A stretch of DNA of 55,428 nucleotides from Clostridia bacterium (GTDB taxonomy: Bacteria > Bacillota > Clostridia > Oscillospirales > Acutalibacteraceae). The stretch's first letter is position 1, and each line of letters opens with the position of its first letter. Below are positions 17,175 through 26,071 of this stretch, piece by piece. The notes below the pieces were generated by a model. The model searched no databases, had not been told where the DNA came from, and saw nothing but the letters and a program-made list of their open reading frames with translations. A program made the translations under genes and the position numbers. The DNA is taken from the NCBI GenBank assembly GCA_017517665.1, contig JAFWYP010000068.1, positions 1 through 55,428 of the forward strand, given 5' to 3'.

Positions 17175-19463
17175 ATGGTAAACGGAACACTTTTATGGTA
17201 CAACTCCCCTGCTAAAGCATGGACACAGTGCCTCCCCATAGGCAACGGCAGTCTCGGCGCAATGATTTACGGCGCGGTTGACAAAGAAGTTCTCGCTCTC
17301 AACCACGATGAGCTTTGGACGGGCAAACCCAAAAACACCGTCAAAGAAGGCGCACCCGAAGCATTCAAAAAAGCACAGAAGCTCGCTCTTGACGGCAGAC
17401 TTCATGAGGCACAAACGGAAATTGAAACAAACTTCCAGAGCACCTGGAGTCAGGCATATATGCCCTTGGGCAACCTTGAAATAGAATTCGGCAGATGCAC
17501 AAGGTCAAAGGATTACAAGCGTACTCTCGACCTTGAAAATGCCGTTTCAACCGTCAGCTACACCAAATCGGGTGTGAAATATGAAAGAGAATATTTCGCT
17601 TCATATCCCTCAAAAATCATCGCCGCAAAGCTTACCTGCAGCGATAAAATGAGCTTTACCATCGGTCTTACATCAAAACTTAAGAGCAACAGCTTCGTTG
17701 AAGATAATATCATTATTCTTGACGGCGAATGCCATGGTGAAAACAACATTGACGGCGAATCAAGCAACAAGAAGTATTTTGACGAACCCGAAATGAGAGG
17801 CATCCGTTTCAGAGCAGCCACAAAAGTTATCACCGACGGTGCAACAAAGGCTGTTGAAAACCGCATTTCCGTTACAGACGCAACTTATGCCGCTTTCTTC
17901 TTTACTGCGGAAACAAGCTTCAACGGTTTTGACAAGCATCCGTACCTTGAAGGTAAAGAATATATCAAACCCTGTATGGACAGAATCAATGCGGTGAACA
18001 ATTACGAAGCTGAAAAGAAGGCTCACATCGCCGATTATAAAGAACTTTTTGACAGAGTTACACTTGACATCGGCGAAGGCAAAGAAGATGTTCCCACCAA
18101 CAAACGTCTGGTGCTTTATAAGAAAGATAAGAGTGATATGTCACTTATTACTCTTGTTTATAACTACGGCAGATATCTTGCAATTTCCTGCTCAAGAGAA
18201 GGCTCTCAGGCTTCAACTCTTCAGGGTATATGGAATGACAGACTCACTCCTCCCTGGCATTCAAACTATACCGTTAATATCAACACCGAAATGAACTACT
18301 GGCCCGTTCTCATGTGCCGTATGCCTGAAGTCAATCTTCCTCTTATTGAGATGGTTAAGGAACTCAGCGTAAGCGGTGAAAAAGCAGCAAAAGGTCAGTA
18401 CGGTGCAAAGGGCTGGACATCACATCATAACGTTGATATCTGGCGCCTTTCAACTCCCGTTGCAGGCAATGCCTGCTGGGCATTCTGGCACGGTTCATCT
18501 GGCTGGCTCTGCGAGCATCTCTTTGACCACTACGAATACACAAACGATGTTGAATATCTCAGAAACACAGCTTATCCCGTTATGAAAAAAGCGGCTGAAT
18601 TCTATCTCGACATCATGACCGAATATAACGGCAAGCTGGTTCTTGCTCCGGGTACATCTCCCGAAAACGGCTTCATCTATAAAAAAGACACCTGTAACGT
18701 CGGCAAATATTCAACAATGTCCATGTCGATTGCAAAGGAACTTTTCCTCAACTGCATAAAGTCCTGCGATATCCTCGGCATTGATGCCGACTTTGCAGAA
18801 GAACTTAAGGATACCGTTTCAAAAATGGCTGATTTTAAAATCGGCAGCGACGGTCAGCTTCTTGAATATGATGACGATTATCCCGAATCAGAGCCTCACC
18901 ACAGACATGTTTCGCATCTTTATGCTCTTCATCCCGCACGTCTTATCACCGTTGACGAAACACCCGAGCTTGCAAAAGCCTGCCGCAGAACTCTTGAACG
19001 CAGAGGCGATAACGGCACAGGCTGGAGTCTCGGCTGGAAAATCAATTTCTGGGCAAGACTTATGGACGGCGATCATGCACTCAAGCTTATCGAGCTTCAG
19101 CTTCGTCCCGTTAAGAGCATCGGTGTAAATTACACCAAGGGCGGCGGTACATATGAAAACCTTTTCGACGCTCATCCCCCATTCCAGATTGACGGCAACT
19201 TCGGCTTTGTCAGCGGTATCACCGAAATGCTTATGCAGAGCTACAACGGCAAGATTTACATTCTTCCCGCACTTCCCTCGAAGTGGAAAAACGGCAAGGT
19301 AAGCGGTCTGCTTGCAAAGGGCGGCGTTATTGTTGACATTGAATGGAAAGACGGCAAGCTCCTCAGCTATAGCCTTGAAGGCAAGGGCAGGTTCAATGTT
19401 ATTGTTAACGGCAAGGCAACAGAAGTTGAACTTGACGGCAAAAAGGTAAGCTTCAATGCGTGA
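17175..19463 (+). CDS. GH95 alpha-L-fucosidase (cytosolic)
   Basis: A 762-residue GH95 enzyme, which typically removes alpha-1,2-linked L-fucose (some members act on L-galactose) by inversion. The N-terminal beta-sandwich starts LWYNSPAKAWTQCLPIGNGSLGAMIYG; the (alpha/alpha)6 barrel follows. Residues matching the bifidobacterial AfcA catalytic set are N368 and N370 (VNINTEMNYWP), E497 (GTSPENGF) and D673 (FQIDGNFGF). There is no signal peptide, so it acts on imported oligosaccharides. AAAGGAG is 7 bases before the ATG. It is divergent from the RpiR regulator and overlaps the following HAD gene by 8 bases. Confidence 0.94.
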   Translation: MVNGTLLWYNSPAKAWTQCLPIGNGSLGAMIYGAVDKEVLALNHDELWTGKPKNTVKEGAPEAFKKAQKLALDGRLHEAQTEIETNFQSTWSQAYMPLGNLEIEFGRCTRSKDYKRTLDLENAVSTVSYTKSGVKYEREYFASYPSKIIAAKLTCSDKMSFTIGLTSKLKSNSFVEDNIIILDGECHGENNIDGESSNKKYFDEPEMRGIRFRAATKVITDGATKAVENRISVTDATYAAFFFTAETSFNGFDKHPYLEGKEYIKPCMDRINAVNNYEAEKKAHIADYKELFDRVTLDIGEGKEDVPTNKRLVLYKKDKSDMSLITLVYNYGRYLAISCSREGSQASTLQGIWNDRLTPPWHSNYTVNINTEMNYWPVLMCRMPEVNLPLIEMVKELSVSGEKAAKGQYGAKGWTSHHNVDIWRLSTPVAGNACWAFWHGSSGWLCEHLFDHYEYTNDVEYLRNTAYPVMKKAAEFYLDIMTEYNGKLVLAPGTSPENGFIYKKDTCNVGKYSTMSMSIAKELFLNCIKSCDILGIDADFAEELKDTVSKMADFKIGSDGQLLEYDDDYPESEPHHRHVSHLYALHPARLITVDETPELAKACRRTLERRGDNGTGWSLGWKINFWARLMDGDHALKLIELQLRPVKSIGVNYTKGGGTYENLFDAHPPFQIDGNFGFVSGITEMLMQSYNGKIYILPALPSKWKNGKVSGLLAKGGVIVDIEWKDGKLLSYSLEGKGRFNVIVNGKATEVELDGKKVSFNA

Positions 19464-20046
19464 ATTTGACCTTTACGATTTTGACAAAACGGTTTATCCG
19501 CAGGATTCGGAAACAGTCTTTCTGTTTTACTGCATGCTTCACAGACCGTATCTGCTAATCCTTGCACCTTATCTTTTGTTCAATCTTATTCTGTTCTTTC
19601 TCGGCTTAGGAGATAAATATAAAGGCAGATGCTTTTCATTTCTCCGTTTTATCGACGGCGAAAAAATGGCGGTTAAATTCTGGAAAAACCAAAAGAAAAG
19701 AATTTATCCGATTTTCAATCCCGAAAACAGAAACAGACCGATTGTTGTTTGCTCCGCATCGCCCGAATTCTTCCTTAAACCGATTTGCGAGGAATACAAG
19801 GTTGATGTTATGATTGCAACAAGAATGAATCCGAAAACAGGTGAAATCATCGGCTTCAACTGCAAGGATAAGCAAAAACCGATAAGACTTGCAGAAAAGC
19901 TTCCCGACGCAAAATTTATCAACGTTTATTCTGACTCAATCAAAAACGACATTCACATTTTCGAACTCGGTCAGAAATGCTTTCATGCAAACAAAGGGAT
20001 TCTCACGGAAATGAGCATTGAAGAAATAAGAAACAAAGTTAAATAA
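19456..20046 (+). CDS. HAD-IB family phosphatase
   Basis: A 196-residue haloacid dehalogenase-type hydrolase of the IB subfamily (SerB-like). The nucleophile motif is YDFDKT (residues 7-12). Motif II is CSASPEF and motif III/IV is YSDSIKND. The cap contains a strongly hydrophobic stretch (about 30-50), which may touch the membrane. Relatives dephosphorylate phosphoserine or lipid-type phosphomonoesters; substrate is unknown. Its ATG lies inside the 3' end of the GH95 gene (8-base overlap), so translation is probably coupled, though no shared pathway is obvious. Confidence 0.85.
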   Translation: MREFDLYDFDKTVYPQDSETVFLFYCMLHRPYLLILAPYLLFNLILFFLGLGDKYKGRCFSFLRFIDGEKMAVKFWKNQKKRIYPIFNPENRNRPIVVCSASPEFFLKPICEEYKVDVMIATRMNPKTGEIIGFNCKDKQKPIRLAEKLPDAKFINVYSDSIKNDIHIFELGQKCFHANKGILTEMSIEEIRNKVK

Positions 20047-20051
20047 CATCT

Positions 20052-20085
20052 AAAAGTGTGTCGATTGTTTTCGGCACACTTTTTT
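20052..20085 (+). terminator. Terminator after the GH95–HAD unit
   Basis: Stem AAAAGTGTG(T)CGA / TCG(G)CACACTTTT with a 6-base loop, running into TTTTTT. Confidence 0.85.
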
Positions 20086-20177
20086 CATGTTCACATTAAA
20101 TTAATCCGTATTTCACAAAAATGCAAAACGCAGTTTATTTTTAAATGATAGAATCGGTTAGCGGCAGACAAAAAGGA

Positions 20178-20183
20178 TATAAT
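20178..20183 (+). promoter_or_regulatory. Probable -10 of the plsY promoter
   Basis: A TATAAT hexamer lies 19 bases before the plsY ATG. No convincing -35 is visible. The ribosome site is CAGGTG. Confidence 0.35.
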
Positions 20184-20201
20184 AACCACAGGTGATAAAT
20201 T

Positions 20202-20822
20202 ATGTTATATCTTTTATTGGGTGCCGTTTTTTCATATCTGCTTGGAAGTATATCTCCGTCAGTTATTATTTCAAAAGTAATTTACAAAAAAGACATCCGC
20301 AATTCGGGCAGCGGAAATGCGGGAGCAACAAACACTCTGCGAGTTTTCGGAAAAAAAGCAGGGATTGCAGTTTTTATTTTTGATTTTTTCAAAGGCTTCC
20401 TTGCCGTTGTCATTGCCAAAATTCTTGTTGAACAATTCAATGCAGAATTTATCTGCATTCCCGCTTCGGGATTTTCAGCTCAGCTCGGTCATGTATTTCC
20501 GGTTTTTTTCGGTTTCAAGGGCGGAAAGGGCGTTGCAACCGCTGCAGGAAGCGCAATGGCTGTAATGCCTTTGACAGCTTCTCTTCTTCTCGGCATTTTT
20601 GCACTGACTGTTATTATTACAAAAACGGTTTCGCTTGCATCGGGGATTTGCGCTGCAGTATATCCCCTGCTTGCCTATTTTCTTTCGGAAGAAAATCAAA
20701 CGATTCTTTTTATTTATGCCGCCTGCTGTTCGGCACTTATCATTATAAAACACTTTGAAAATTTCGCCCGTCTGCTTGACGGAAAAGAAAACAAATTATC
20801 GCTTCGGAAAAGGAAAGAATAA
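20202..20822 (+). CDS. plsY: Acyl-phosphate:glycerol-3-phosphate acyltransferase
   Basis: A 206-residue integral membrane enzyme that acylates glycerol-3-phosphate from acyl-phosphate, the first step of phospholipid synthesis in Gram-positives. The three PlsY motifs are visible: LLGSISPSVIIS near the N-terminus, SGSGNAGATNTLRVFGKKAG, and HVFPVFFGFKGGKGVATAAG. Several transmembrane helices fit the length. It stands alone between a terminator and the promoter of the surface-protein gene. Confidence 0.95.
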   Translation: MLYLLLGAVFSYLLGSISPSVIISKVIYKKDIRNSGSGNAGATNTLRVFGKKAGIAVFIFDFFKGFLAVVIAKILVEQFNAEFICIPASGFSAQLGHVFPVFFGFKGGKGVATAAGSAMAVMPLTASLLLGIFALTVIITKTVSLASGICAAVYPLLAYFLSEENQTILFIYAACCSALIIIKHFENFARLLDGKENKLSLRKRKE

Positions 20823-20866
20823 TTCTTTTTCGGAATTAGTAAATGTTTGTAATTCTCCGTTTGGCA

Positions 20867-20932
20867 TTGACTCGGGCGCACGGCTCAAAGTATAATATGC
20901 AGGGTTTAGGGATACCCGAACGGGTTATCTTT
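20867..20932 (+). promoter_or_regulatory. Promoter and leader hairpin of the InlB-repeat protein gene
   Basis: TTGACT (20867-20872), 18-bp spacer, TATAAT (20891-20896). The short leader then holds a hairpin with stem ACCCG/CGGGT and a two-base loop, extended by GAT/ATC across a one-base bulge (about 20909-20932). Confidence 0.65.
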
Positions 20933-20963
20933 AAATAAAATTTCGTATAACGGAGGAAAACAA

Positions 20964-22274
20964 ATGAAAAACAAACTGAAAGGAATGCTTGCCGTTGTTC
21001 TGTCTGCGGCATGCATACTGACCGTGATGCCCCTGTCGGGTTTTGCGGCAGAAGAAACAACAACCGATTCAAACAATTCGGTTGAAACCACGGTAAATGC
21101 CGAAACAACCGTACCGGCAGAAACCGAAACAACCAATCCCGAGAACAGCGAAACAACTGCACCCGAAACCACGATTCCCGAGGATACCGAAACTACTGCT
21201 CCCGAAACAAAGGAATACAGCATCACTTACTATCTCAGCGAAAAAGAGCAGTACGGCGAAGAAAAGAAATTTGCTGTCGGCAGCACCATTGTACATCCCG
21301 AAGCACCAAAAAAGGAAGGCTTTAAGTTTGCAGGCTGGATTCTCGGCGAAGAAAACGGAAAAGTAATTCCCGTTCCCGAAAAAATGCCCTCAGACGACCT
21401 CAAAGCTTATGCTTCATGGGAAGTTAACAGCTACAACATCAGCTATACGGTTGACGGTGTAACAAATGTAAAAACCGCACTTTTCGGTTCTGACATCGCA
21501 GAAACCGCACCCGCTGACCCCGAAAAAGAGGGTCATGTTTTTGCGGGCTGGTTTGACAAGGACGGCAAGAATCTTTTTGATTATTCAACCGTTCCTTCAA
21601 CTGACATTGAGTTCATCGCAAAATGGCTCAGAAACGGCAATGTTATTTATCTTGTAGACGGAAAAACATATGAAGCTTACGAGGTAAAAGAAGACGAAAA
21701 AATTCCCGTTCCCGAAAATCCCAAAAAATTCGCACACAAGTTCAAGGGCTGGGACCCTGAAGTTCCCGAAAAAATGCCTTCAGAAGACCTTGAATTTAAA
21801 GCGGTATGGGAAATTGACAAAGATTTCGTTACCCTCGTAATCGGCGGAACAGTTGTTGCAGGCGGAATTATGGCAGCAATTGCAGGTGCAGCGATAACAG
21901 GCATTTCGATTATCGGCGGTATTATTGCAATTATCGGAGTTGCATCAAACATCAAGAAATCATATACGGTTATCTACAAGGTTGACGGTTCGGTTTACAA
22001 AACCTACAAACACCACGCAGGCGATAAAATAACCGTACCTGCAAATCCATCAAAAAGCGGATACAAATTTGAAGGCTGGACTCCCGAAATTCCCGAAAAA
22101 ATGCCCAAACAAAATCTTACATTTGAGGCAAAATGGTCGGAAATCAAGGACAACAGCAACTCAAACACAGATATCCCTTCAACAGGTTCAACGAACGCAG
22201 GAATCGCTGCCTTTGCGGCACTCGCAATATCCGCCGTGGCAGCAATAATAATAAAAAATAAGAAAGAAAAATAA
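20964..22274 (+). CDS. Cell-surface protein with InlB-type beta-repeats and a C-terminal anchor signal
   Basis: A 436-residue surface protein of unknown function. A signal peptide (1-29) is followed by a Thr/Glu-rich stalk with ETT repeats (30-83). Three Listeria-Bacteroides (InlB B-type, Flg_new) repeats follow (about 84-153, 154-222, 225-284; hallmark GF/HxFxGW...W). A very hydrophobic Gly/Ala/Ile segment comes next (289-329), then a fourth repeat (333-392). The C-terminus has a sortase-like IPSTG (404-408), a hydrophobic helix (about 411-430) and KNKKEK. The hydrophobic segment between repeats is unusual. Such proteins are thought to be adhesins. AACGGAGG precedes the ATG. Confidence 0.85.
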   Translation: MKNKLKGMLAVVLSAACILTVMPLSGFAAEETTTDSNNSVETTVNAETTVPAETETTNPENSETTAPETTIPEDTETTAPETKEYSITYYLSEKEQYGEEKKFAVGSTIVHPEAPKKEGFKFAGWILGEENGKVIPVPEKMPSDDLKAYASWEVNSYNISYTVDGVTNVKTALFGSDIAETAPADPEKEGHVFAGWFDKDGKNLFDYSTVPSTDIEFIAKWLRNGNVIYLVDGKTYEAYEVKEDEKIPVPENPKKFAHKFKGWDPEVPEKMPSEDLEFKAVWEIDKDFVTLVIGGTVVAGGIMAAIAGAAITGISIIGGIIAIIGVASNIKKSYTVIYKVDGSVYKTYKHHAGDKITVPANPSKSGYKFEGWTPEIPEKMPKQNLTFEAKWSEIKDNSNSNTDIPSTGSTNAGIAAFAALAISAVAAIIIKNKKEK

Positions 22275-22282
22275 CATGACAA

Positions 22283-22314
22283 AGCCCCCGACAGTTTTTA
22301 TTCTGTCGGGGGCT
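22283..22314. terminator. Strong bidirectional terminator
   Basis: Perfect 12-bp GC-rich stem AGCCCCCGACAG / CTGTCGGGGGCT with an 8-base loop, between the convergent surface-protein and esterase genes. A T-rich tract follows on the plus strand. Confidence 0.85.
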
Positions 22315-22319
22315 GTTTG

Positions 22320-23375
22320 TTAAAACTTGAATAAGCTTGCTATGGCTTTGAAAAGAAGTTCAAAGAATTCTCCGATGCCGTTAATGTCAATCAGATTGTC
22401 TGTTCTGGAATCGGGAGTTATGTTGCCTGTTCCCTCAACAGGCACACCGTCATAATCCGAGGTGTGACTTGAAAGCCATGAAATCATTCCGTCGGGATAA
22501 GTAAGAGTCACTTCTTCACCCAGACCGTTAACGGTTGTCATATAAGGATAATCTTTGTTTTCAATCGAGAACATATCGTAATTTACCGCAAACCAGGCAT
22601 GATGGCTGCTTGAAGTCTTTTTGCCGTCATGATAGCAGACCTTTGTAAGAGTTGAAAACCTGCAATCCTCTGCAACGTTTGATGACTTTGCAATTGCTTC
22701 AAACGTAGGTGAAACGGCAAAATAATAGTTAACAAGAGGATCTCTTGTGCTTGAAGTTATCCAGACAGGAGTATCGGCAAGCTTTGATGCAAGCTCGTCG
22801 GAAGGCGACCATGCGGGACAAATAGGGAATGCGGCCGCAAACATTTCCGGATAAGCGATTGACATTTTAAGAGTCATTTTGCCGCCCATGGAATAACCGC
22901 CGACATAGATTCTTGACAAATCAACATTAGCTTTGTTTTGGGCGATGAAATCATCAATTGCAGCTCTCAAAGGCTCAATCATGCTGTTATCCCAGAAAAT
23001 ATTATACTCTTCCCTTGAACGTGCAGCAAGAATAAATGCACCGCCAGAGGAAATGAAGCGTGACTGAAATTCATCACTTGCCCAGAAAGCGACATTGCTC
23101 TTATTAACCTGCGCACCTTCGCTTGAGCCGTCACCCATACCGTGAAGCCATACAACAATCGGATATTTCTTGCTGTCATTTTCTTTTACGGGCGAATAAT
23201 AACGGTAATCAACCGAATAATCACCAACCTTGGGACCTTCGCCGAAAACAAACTGCTTTTTGAGCTCCTCAATACCATTTTCAAGGGGCATGGCATATGC
23301 ATTAATCATACAGCCGAAAACAGTTATGATTGCGAGAATAATCGCCGCAAAACTTCTTATCTTTTTCATTTTCAT
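22320..23375 (-). CDS. Secreted alpha/beta-hydrolase esterase
   Basis: A 351-residue secreted esterase resembling polyhydroxybutyrate-depolymerase/feruloyl-esterase-like hydrolases. The signal peptide ends near residue 28 (INAYA-M). The oxyanion strand VVWLHGMGDGS is followed by the nucleophile S162 (GGYSMGG), D212 (SSTRDPLV) and H258 or H259 (SSSHHAWF). The C-terminus ends in an amphipathic, aromatic-rich helix (FFELLFKAIASLFKF), which may hold it at the cell surface. A second in-frame ATG at 23369 has better spacing from AGAGGTG and is an alternative start. It lies 63 bases downstream of the sugar symporter gene. Confidence 0.85.
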   Translation of the reverse strand: MKMKKIRSFAAIILAIITVFGCMINAYAMPLENGIEELKKQFVFGEGPKVGDYSVDYRYYSPVKENDSKKYPIVVWLHGMGDGSSEGAQVNKSNVAFWASDEFQSRFISSGGAFILAARSREEYNIFWDNSMIEPLRAAIDDFIAQNKANVDLSRIYVGGYSMGGKMTLKMSIAYPEMFAAAFPICPAWSPSDELASKLADTPVWITSSTRDPLVNYYFAVSPTFEAIAKSSNVAEDCRFSTLTKVCYHDGKKTSSSHHAWFAVNYDMFSIENKDYPYMTTVNGLGEEVTLTYPDGMISWLSSHTSDYDGVPVEGTGNITPDSRTDNLIDINGIGEFFELLFKAIASLFKF

Positions 23376-23396
23376 TTCACCTCTGTTAAGAATTTT

Positions 23397-23429
23397 GCGG
23401 ACTCCAACGCATTGAGTATCAGAGTCCGC
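23397..23429 (-). other. Intergenic hairpin between symporter and esterase genes
   Basis: Perfect 8-bp inverted repeat GCGGACTC / GAGTCCGC with a 17-base loop. No T-run follows on either strand, so it is probably not a classical terminator. It may be a processing or stability hairpin. Confidence 0.5.
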
Positions 23430-23438
23430 TGTGATTGG

Positions 23439-24956
23439 TTATTTTACAATAAACTGTGATTCTGCAATCGCTTCAATTTCCTCTGCTGTTGTTGCGTTGT
23501 TCATCTTATCTGCAACCTTGCTTCTTCTTTCGCGAAGCTCGCTGTACATGAGGTCACGCTTTTCAGCCGAAAGAGGATAGAAGAATTTAGGAATGATGCC
23601 GAGGCTGCTTGTGATAATGGGGATTCCTGTGCCGAGAGCGAATATCCACCACTTTGTTTTATCGGACTGTGTTCCGACTTTAAGACCCTGAATATAGCCT
23701 ACCTTCTTCATTACGATGCTGTTGATACTTCCCATAACAGCCTGCTGAAGCTTTGAAATCGTTGACTGTGCAACACCTATCATTGCCTCTGCACGGTAGC
23801 CGTTTTTCCATTCGCAGTAGTCCATGGACTCGTTGCTGATTTCGGCAGGGATAACACGCCTTAAGCCGTAAACACACATTTCAAATATTTCTTCAATGCA
23901 CATCATAGGAAGGATAACCGCTTTGCGCATAAAGTTCTTGTTTATTGAACCTATGCCGAAAACAATCATCCACAATGCATCCGTCCATGCATCCTCAAGA
24001 ATCCAGAGCGCTTTTGTTGAAAAACGCTTCCTCAGCGGTTCAACAAAACCGTAGCTGATAAACTTAATCGGGAATGCAGGTATACCGACAATGGTTTTCC
24101 ATGTAATCGAACCGATAACGTCGATATAGAAATTCGTTCTGCTCGAGCCGATACTGAAGCCTGAAAGGAATGAAGAAAGAACCTGAATAAACATCGGTTT
24201 GTTTGTAACAATAGCTTTCAAACCCTGCATAACACTCGGCTTCTTTATGGTCTGCGCAACTCTCTCTCTTGTTGTTAGGAAGAAGTAAAGGCAGAATGCT
24301 GCACCGAGAACAGCAAAGGATACACCGAAGCCTGCAAAAAGCTTGGGAAGCTTGACCTTAATCTTGTCATTGATTACAAGGTCATAGATAATACCGAAAA
24401 TCTGTTTTGGCACGTCTTCAACGAAATGCGACATCAGGTTTGCCGTTGCAATAAGTCTTGAACGGTCGAGCGGCTCAGGCGTTATCGTAGACCCGAAGCC
24501 TGCACGGGCAACAGCTGTAAATGTGTTTGCTGTTTCAGTGATAATCGACATTGCAAAATAAAAAATCCACTTAGGAAGATAGTCACCCGGAGAATCGGGG
24601 AACATAAACGGAATCAGCCAATACCACAATCCCAGAACCGTAAGAGGTAGCTGACCGAGAAGGAGATACGGTCTGAACTTTCCCCAGCGTGTTCTGGTCT
24701 TTTCAACAATAACACCGATAAATGTATCGTTAAAGGTGTCCCATACGGTTGCAACAATGTTCTGAATTGCAAGATAACTGAAATCAATTTTTACGACATC
24801 GTATATGTATCTGTCTTTAAAATCGTTGATGTTCAGACTTGCGGCAGTATCTTCAAGAACATAGGCAACGGTTTCTTTTGAACCGACAAAACGTCTGTTT
24901 TTCAAAAGAGCCGCATTATCGGTTGCAGTTTCAAGATTTTCTCTCAATTCTGACAT
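23439..24956 (-). CDS. GPH-family (MelB-like) sugar:cation symporter
   Basis: A membrane transporter of about 505 residues in the glycoside-pentoside-hexuronide family (major facilitator fold, about 12 helices). The family signature is clear: WDTFNDTFIGVIVEKTRTRWGKFRPYLL, matching the D-x3-D plus TRTRWGRxRP cation/sugar motif. The N-terminal ~55 residues are a hydrophilic extension. It likely imports an oligosaccharide or glycoside with Na+ or H+. The ATG at 24956 is preferred over the GTG six bases earlier because AGGTG then has normal spacing. It is divergent from the GH43-like gene, a plausible uptake-plus-hydrolysis pair. Confidence 0.88.
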   Translation of the reverse strand: MSELRENLETATDNAALLKNRRFVGSKETVAYVLEDTAASLNINDFKDRYIYDVVKIDFSYLAIQNIVATVWDTFNDTFIGVIVEKTRTRWGKFRPYLLLGQLPLTVLGLWYWLIPFMFPDSPGDYLPKWIFYFAMSIITETANTFTAVARAGFGSTITPEPLDRSRLIATANLMSHFVEDVPKQIFGIIYDLVINDKIKVKLPKLFAGFGVSFAVLGAAFCLYFFLTTRERVAQTIKKPSVMQGLKAIVTNKPMFIQVLSSFLSGFSIGSSRTNFYIDVIGSITWKTIVGIPAFPIKFISYGFVEPLRKRFSTKALWILEDAWTDALWMIVFGIGSINKNFMRKAVILPMMCIEEIFEMCVYGLRRVIPAEISNESMDYCEWKNGYRAEAMIGVAQSTISKLQQAVMGSINSIVMKKVGYIQGLKVGTQSDKTKWWIFALGTGIPIITSSLGIIPKFFYPLSAEKRDLMYSELRERRSKVADKMNNATTAEEIEAIAESQFIVK

Positions 24957-25034
24957 AGCCACACCTGCCTTTTTGATATAGTATTAAAATATCATATTAT
25001 ATTTCTTTTTGCAACAATTTTGATAAAAAATAAA

Positions 25035-25063
25035 TAGACTTTTTGCTTTTTGTGTGATATTAT
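25035..25063 (+). promoter_or_regulatory. Promoter of the GH43-like gene
   Basis: TAGACT (25035-25040), 17-bp spacer, TATTAT (25058-25063). A weaker minus-strand candidate for the symporter is TTGCAA (25009-25014) with 17-bp spacing to TATTTT (24986-24991). Confidence 0.5.
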
Positions 25064-25087
25064 TACCAAGAAAAGAGGTTGATTGAT

Positions 25088-26020
25088 ATGGCATATTTAT
25101 TTTCACACTTCAGAGAAAAAATCACTCCCGACGGTGAGCAGGTTTATTTTGCACTCAGCAAGGACGGCCTCAACTGGACTCAGTTAAATAACGGCAATCC
25201 CATACTCACAAGCACCATGGGTGAAAAAGGCTGCCGTGATATTGAAGTTATCAGACTTAAAACGGGCGGATTTGTTATTCTTACAACAGATTTATCAATT
25301 GCATACCGCATGGATGAAAATTATCAGGTCAACTGGAAAGAGGTAAATTCCACGGGAAGCAAGTGTCTTTGTATGTGGAAAACCGATGATTTCATAACTT
25401 TTTCGGAGCAGAAAAGAATATATTTCGGCAGAGATGATTTCGGCTGTTTATGGGCACCCGAAATATTCTATGATGATATCAGTGACGAATATCTCATTCA
25501 TTGGGGTTCTACTCTTGCTGAGGATAATTTCACTCATATGTCGATTTTCTGCTGTATAACAAAGGATTTTGAAAATTTTTCCGAACCGAAGCTGTTTTTT
25601 ACAAAAAATAATGAAATCCTTGATACTCACCTTGTCAAATTTGATGATACATATCATCTGTTTTATAAAAACGCAGAGCATCCGCCGATGAATATGCACG
25701 CAACATCAAAAAATCTTTACGGACCGTATGAGCATGACAAGGCGTTTGAGGACTATATGGCAACACTTGAAAAACCCGGTTCATATGAAGCACCGACAAC
25801 TCTTGTTCTGCCTGACGGGCGGTGGTGTCTTATGCTCGATTTCTTCGGCTGTGAAAAAGAAAAGATGGGTTATGTCCCATTTGTTTCGGAAAAACCCGGT
25901 GACAGTAATTTCAAACGTTCCGACGAAAGCTTTTCATTCCCCTACGGATTCAAGCACGGCGGCATAACAGAGATTACCGATGAAGAATTCGATAAAATTG
26001 AAAAGCACTATAACAAATAA
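25088..26020 (+). CDS. GH43-like five-bladed beta-propeller glycosidase
   Basis: A 310-residue cytosolic protein with a GH43-type propeller. The first blade reads MAYLFSHFREKITPDGEQVYFALSKDGLNW, followed by CRDIEVIRL, FGCLWAPEIFYD (the WAPEIF blade typical of GH43/GH32-like enzymes) and EAPTTLVLPDGRW (candidate acid Glu). Relatives act on arabinose- or xylose-containing glycans, but the substrate is not determined. There is no signal peptide. The ATG at 25088 is chosen because AGAGG lies 9 bases upstream; the TTG nine bases earlier abuts that ribosome site. Confidence 0.82.
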   Translation: MAYLFSHFREKITPDGEQVYFALSKDGLNWTQLNNGNPILTSTMGEKGCRDIEVIRLKTGGFVILTTDLSIAYRMDENYQVNWKEVNSTGSKCLCMWKTDDFITFSEQKRIYFGRDDFGCLWAPEIFYDDISDEYLIHWGSTLAEDNFTHMSIFCCITKDFENFSEPKLFFTKNNEILDTHLVKFDDTYHLFYKNAEHPPMNMHATSKNLYGPYEHDKAFEDYMATLEKPGSYEAPTTLVLPDGRWCLMLDFFGCEKEKMGYVPFVSEKPGDSNFKRSDESFSFPYGFKHGGITEITDEEFDKIEKHYNK

Positions 26021-26026
26021 CTCACA

Positions 26027-26057
26027 AAACGGGCAGTTCGCAATGAACCGCCCGTTT
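26027..26057. terminator. Bidirectional terminator between GH43-like and SDR genes
   Basis: 13-base arms AAACGGGC(A)GTTC / GAAC(C)GCCCGTTT with a 5-base loop. The minus strand continues into TTTTGTG. Confidence 0.8.
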
Positions 26058-26071
26058 GATTTTGGCAAATA

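Noticed and set aside
21061-21210. ETT/PETT repeats as a DNA microsatellite or CRISPR-like array
   Set aside because: They are in frame within the Thr/Glu stalk of the surface protein and degenerate at the DNA level.
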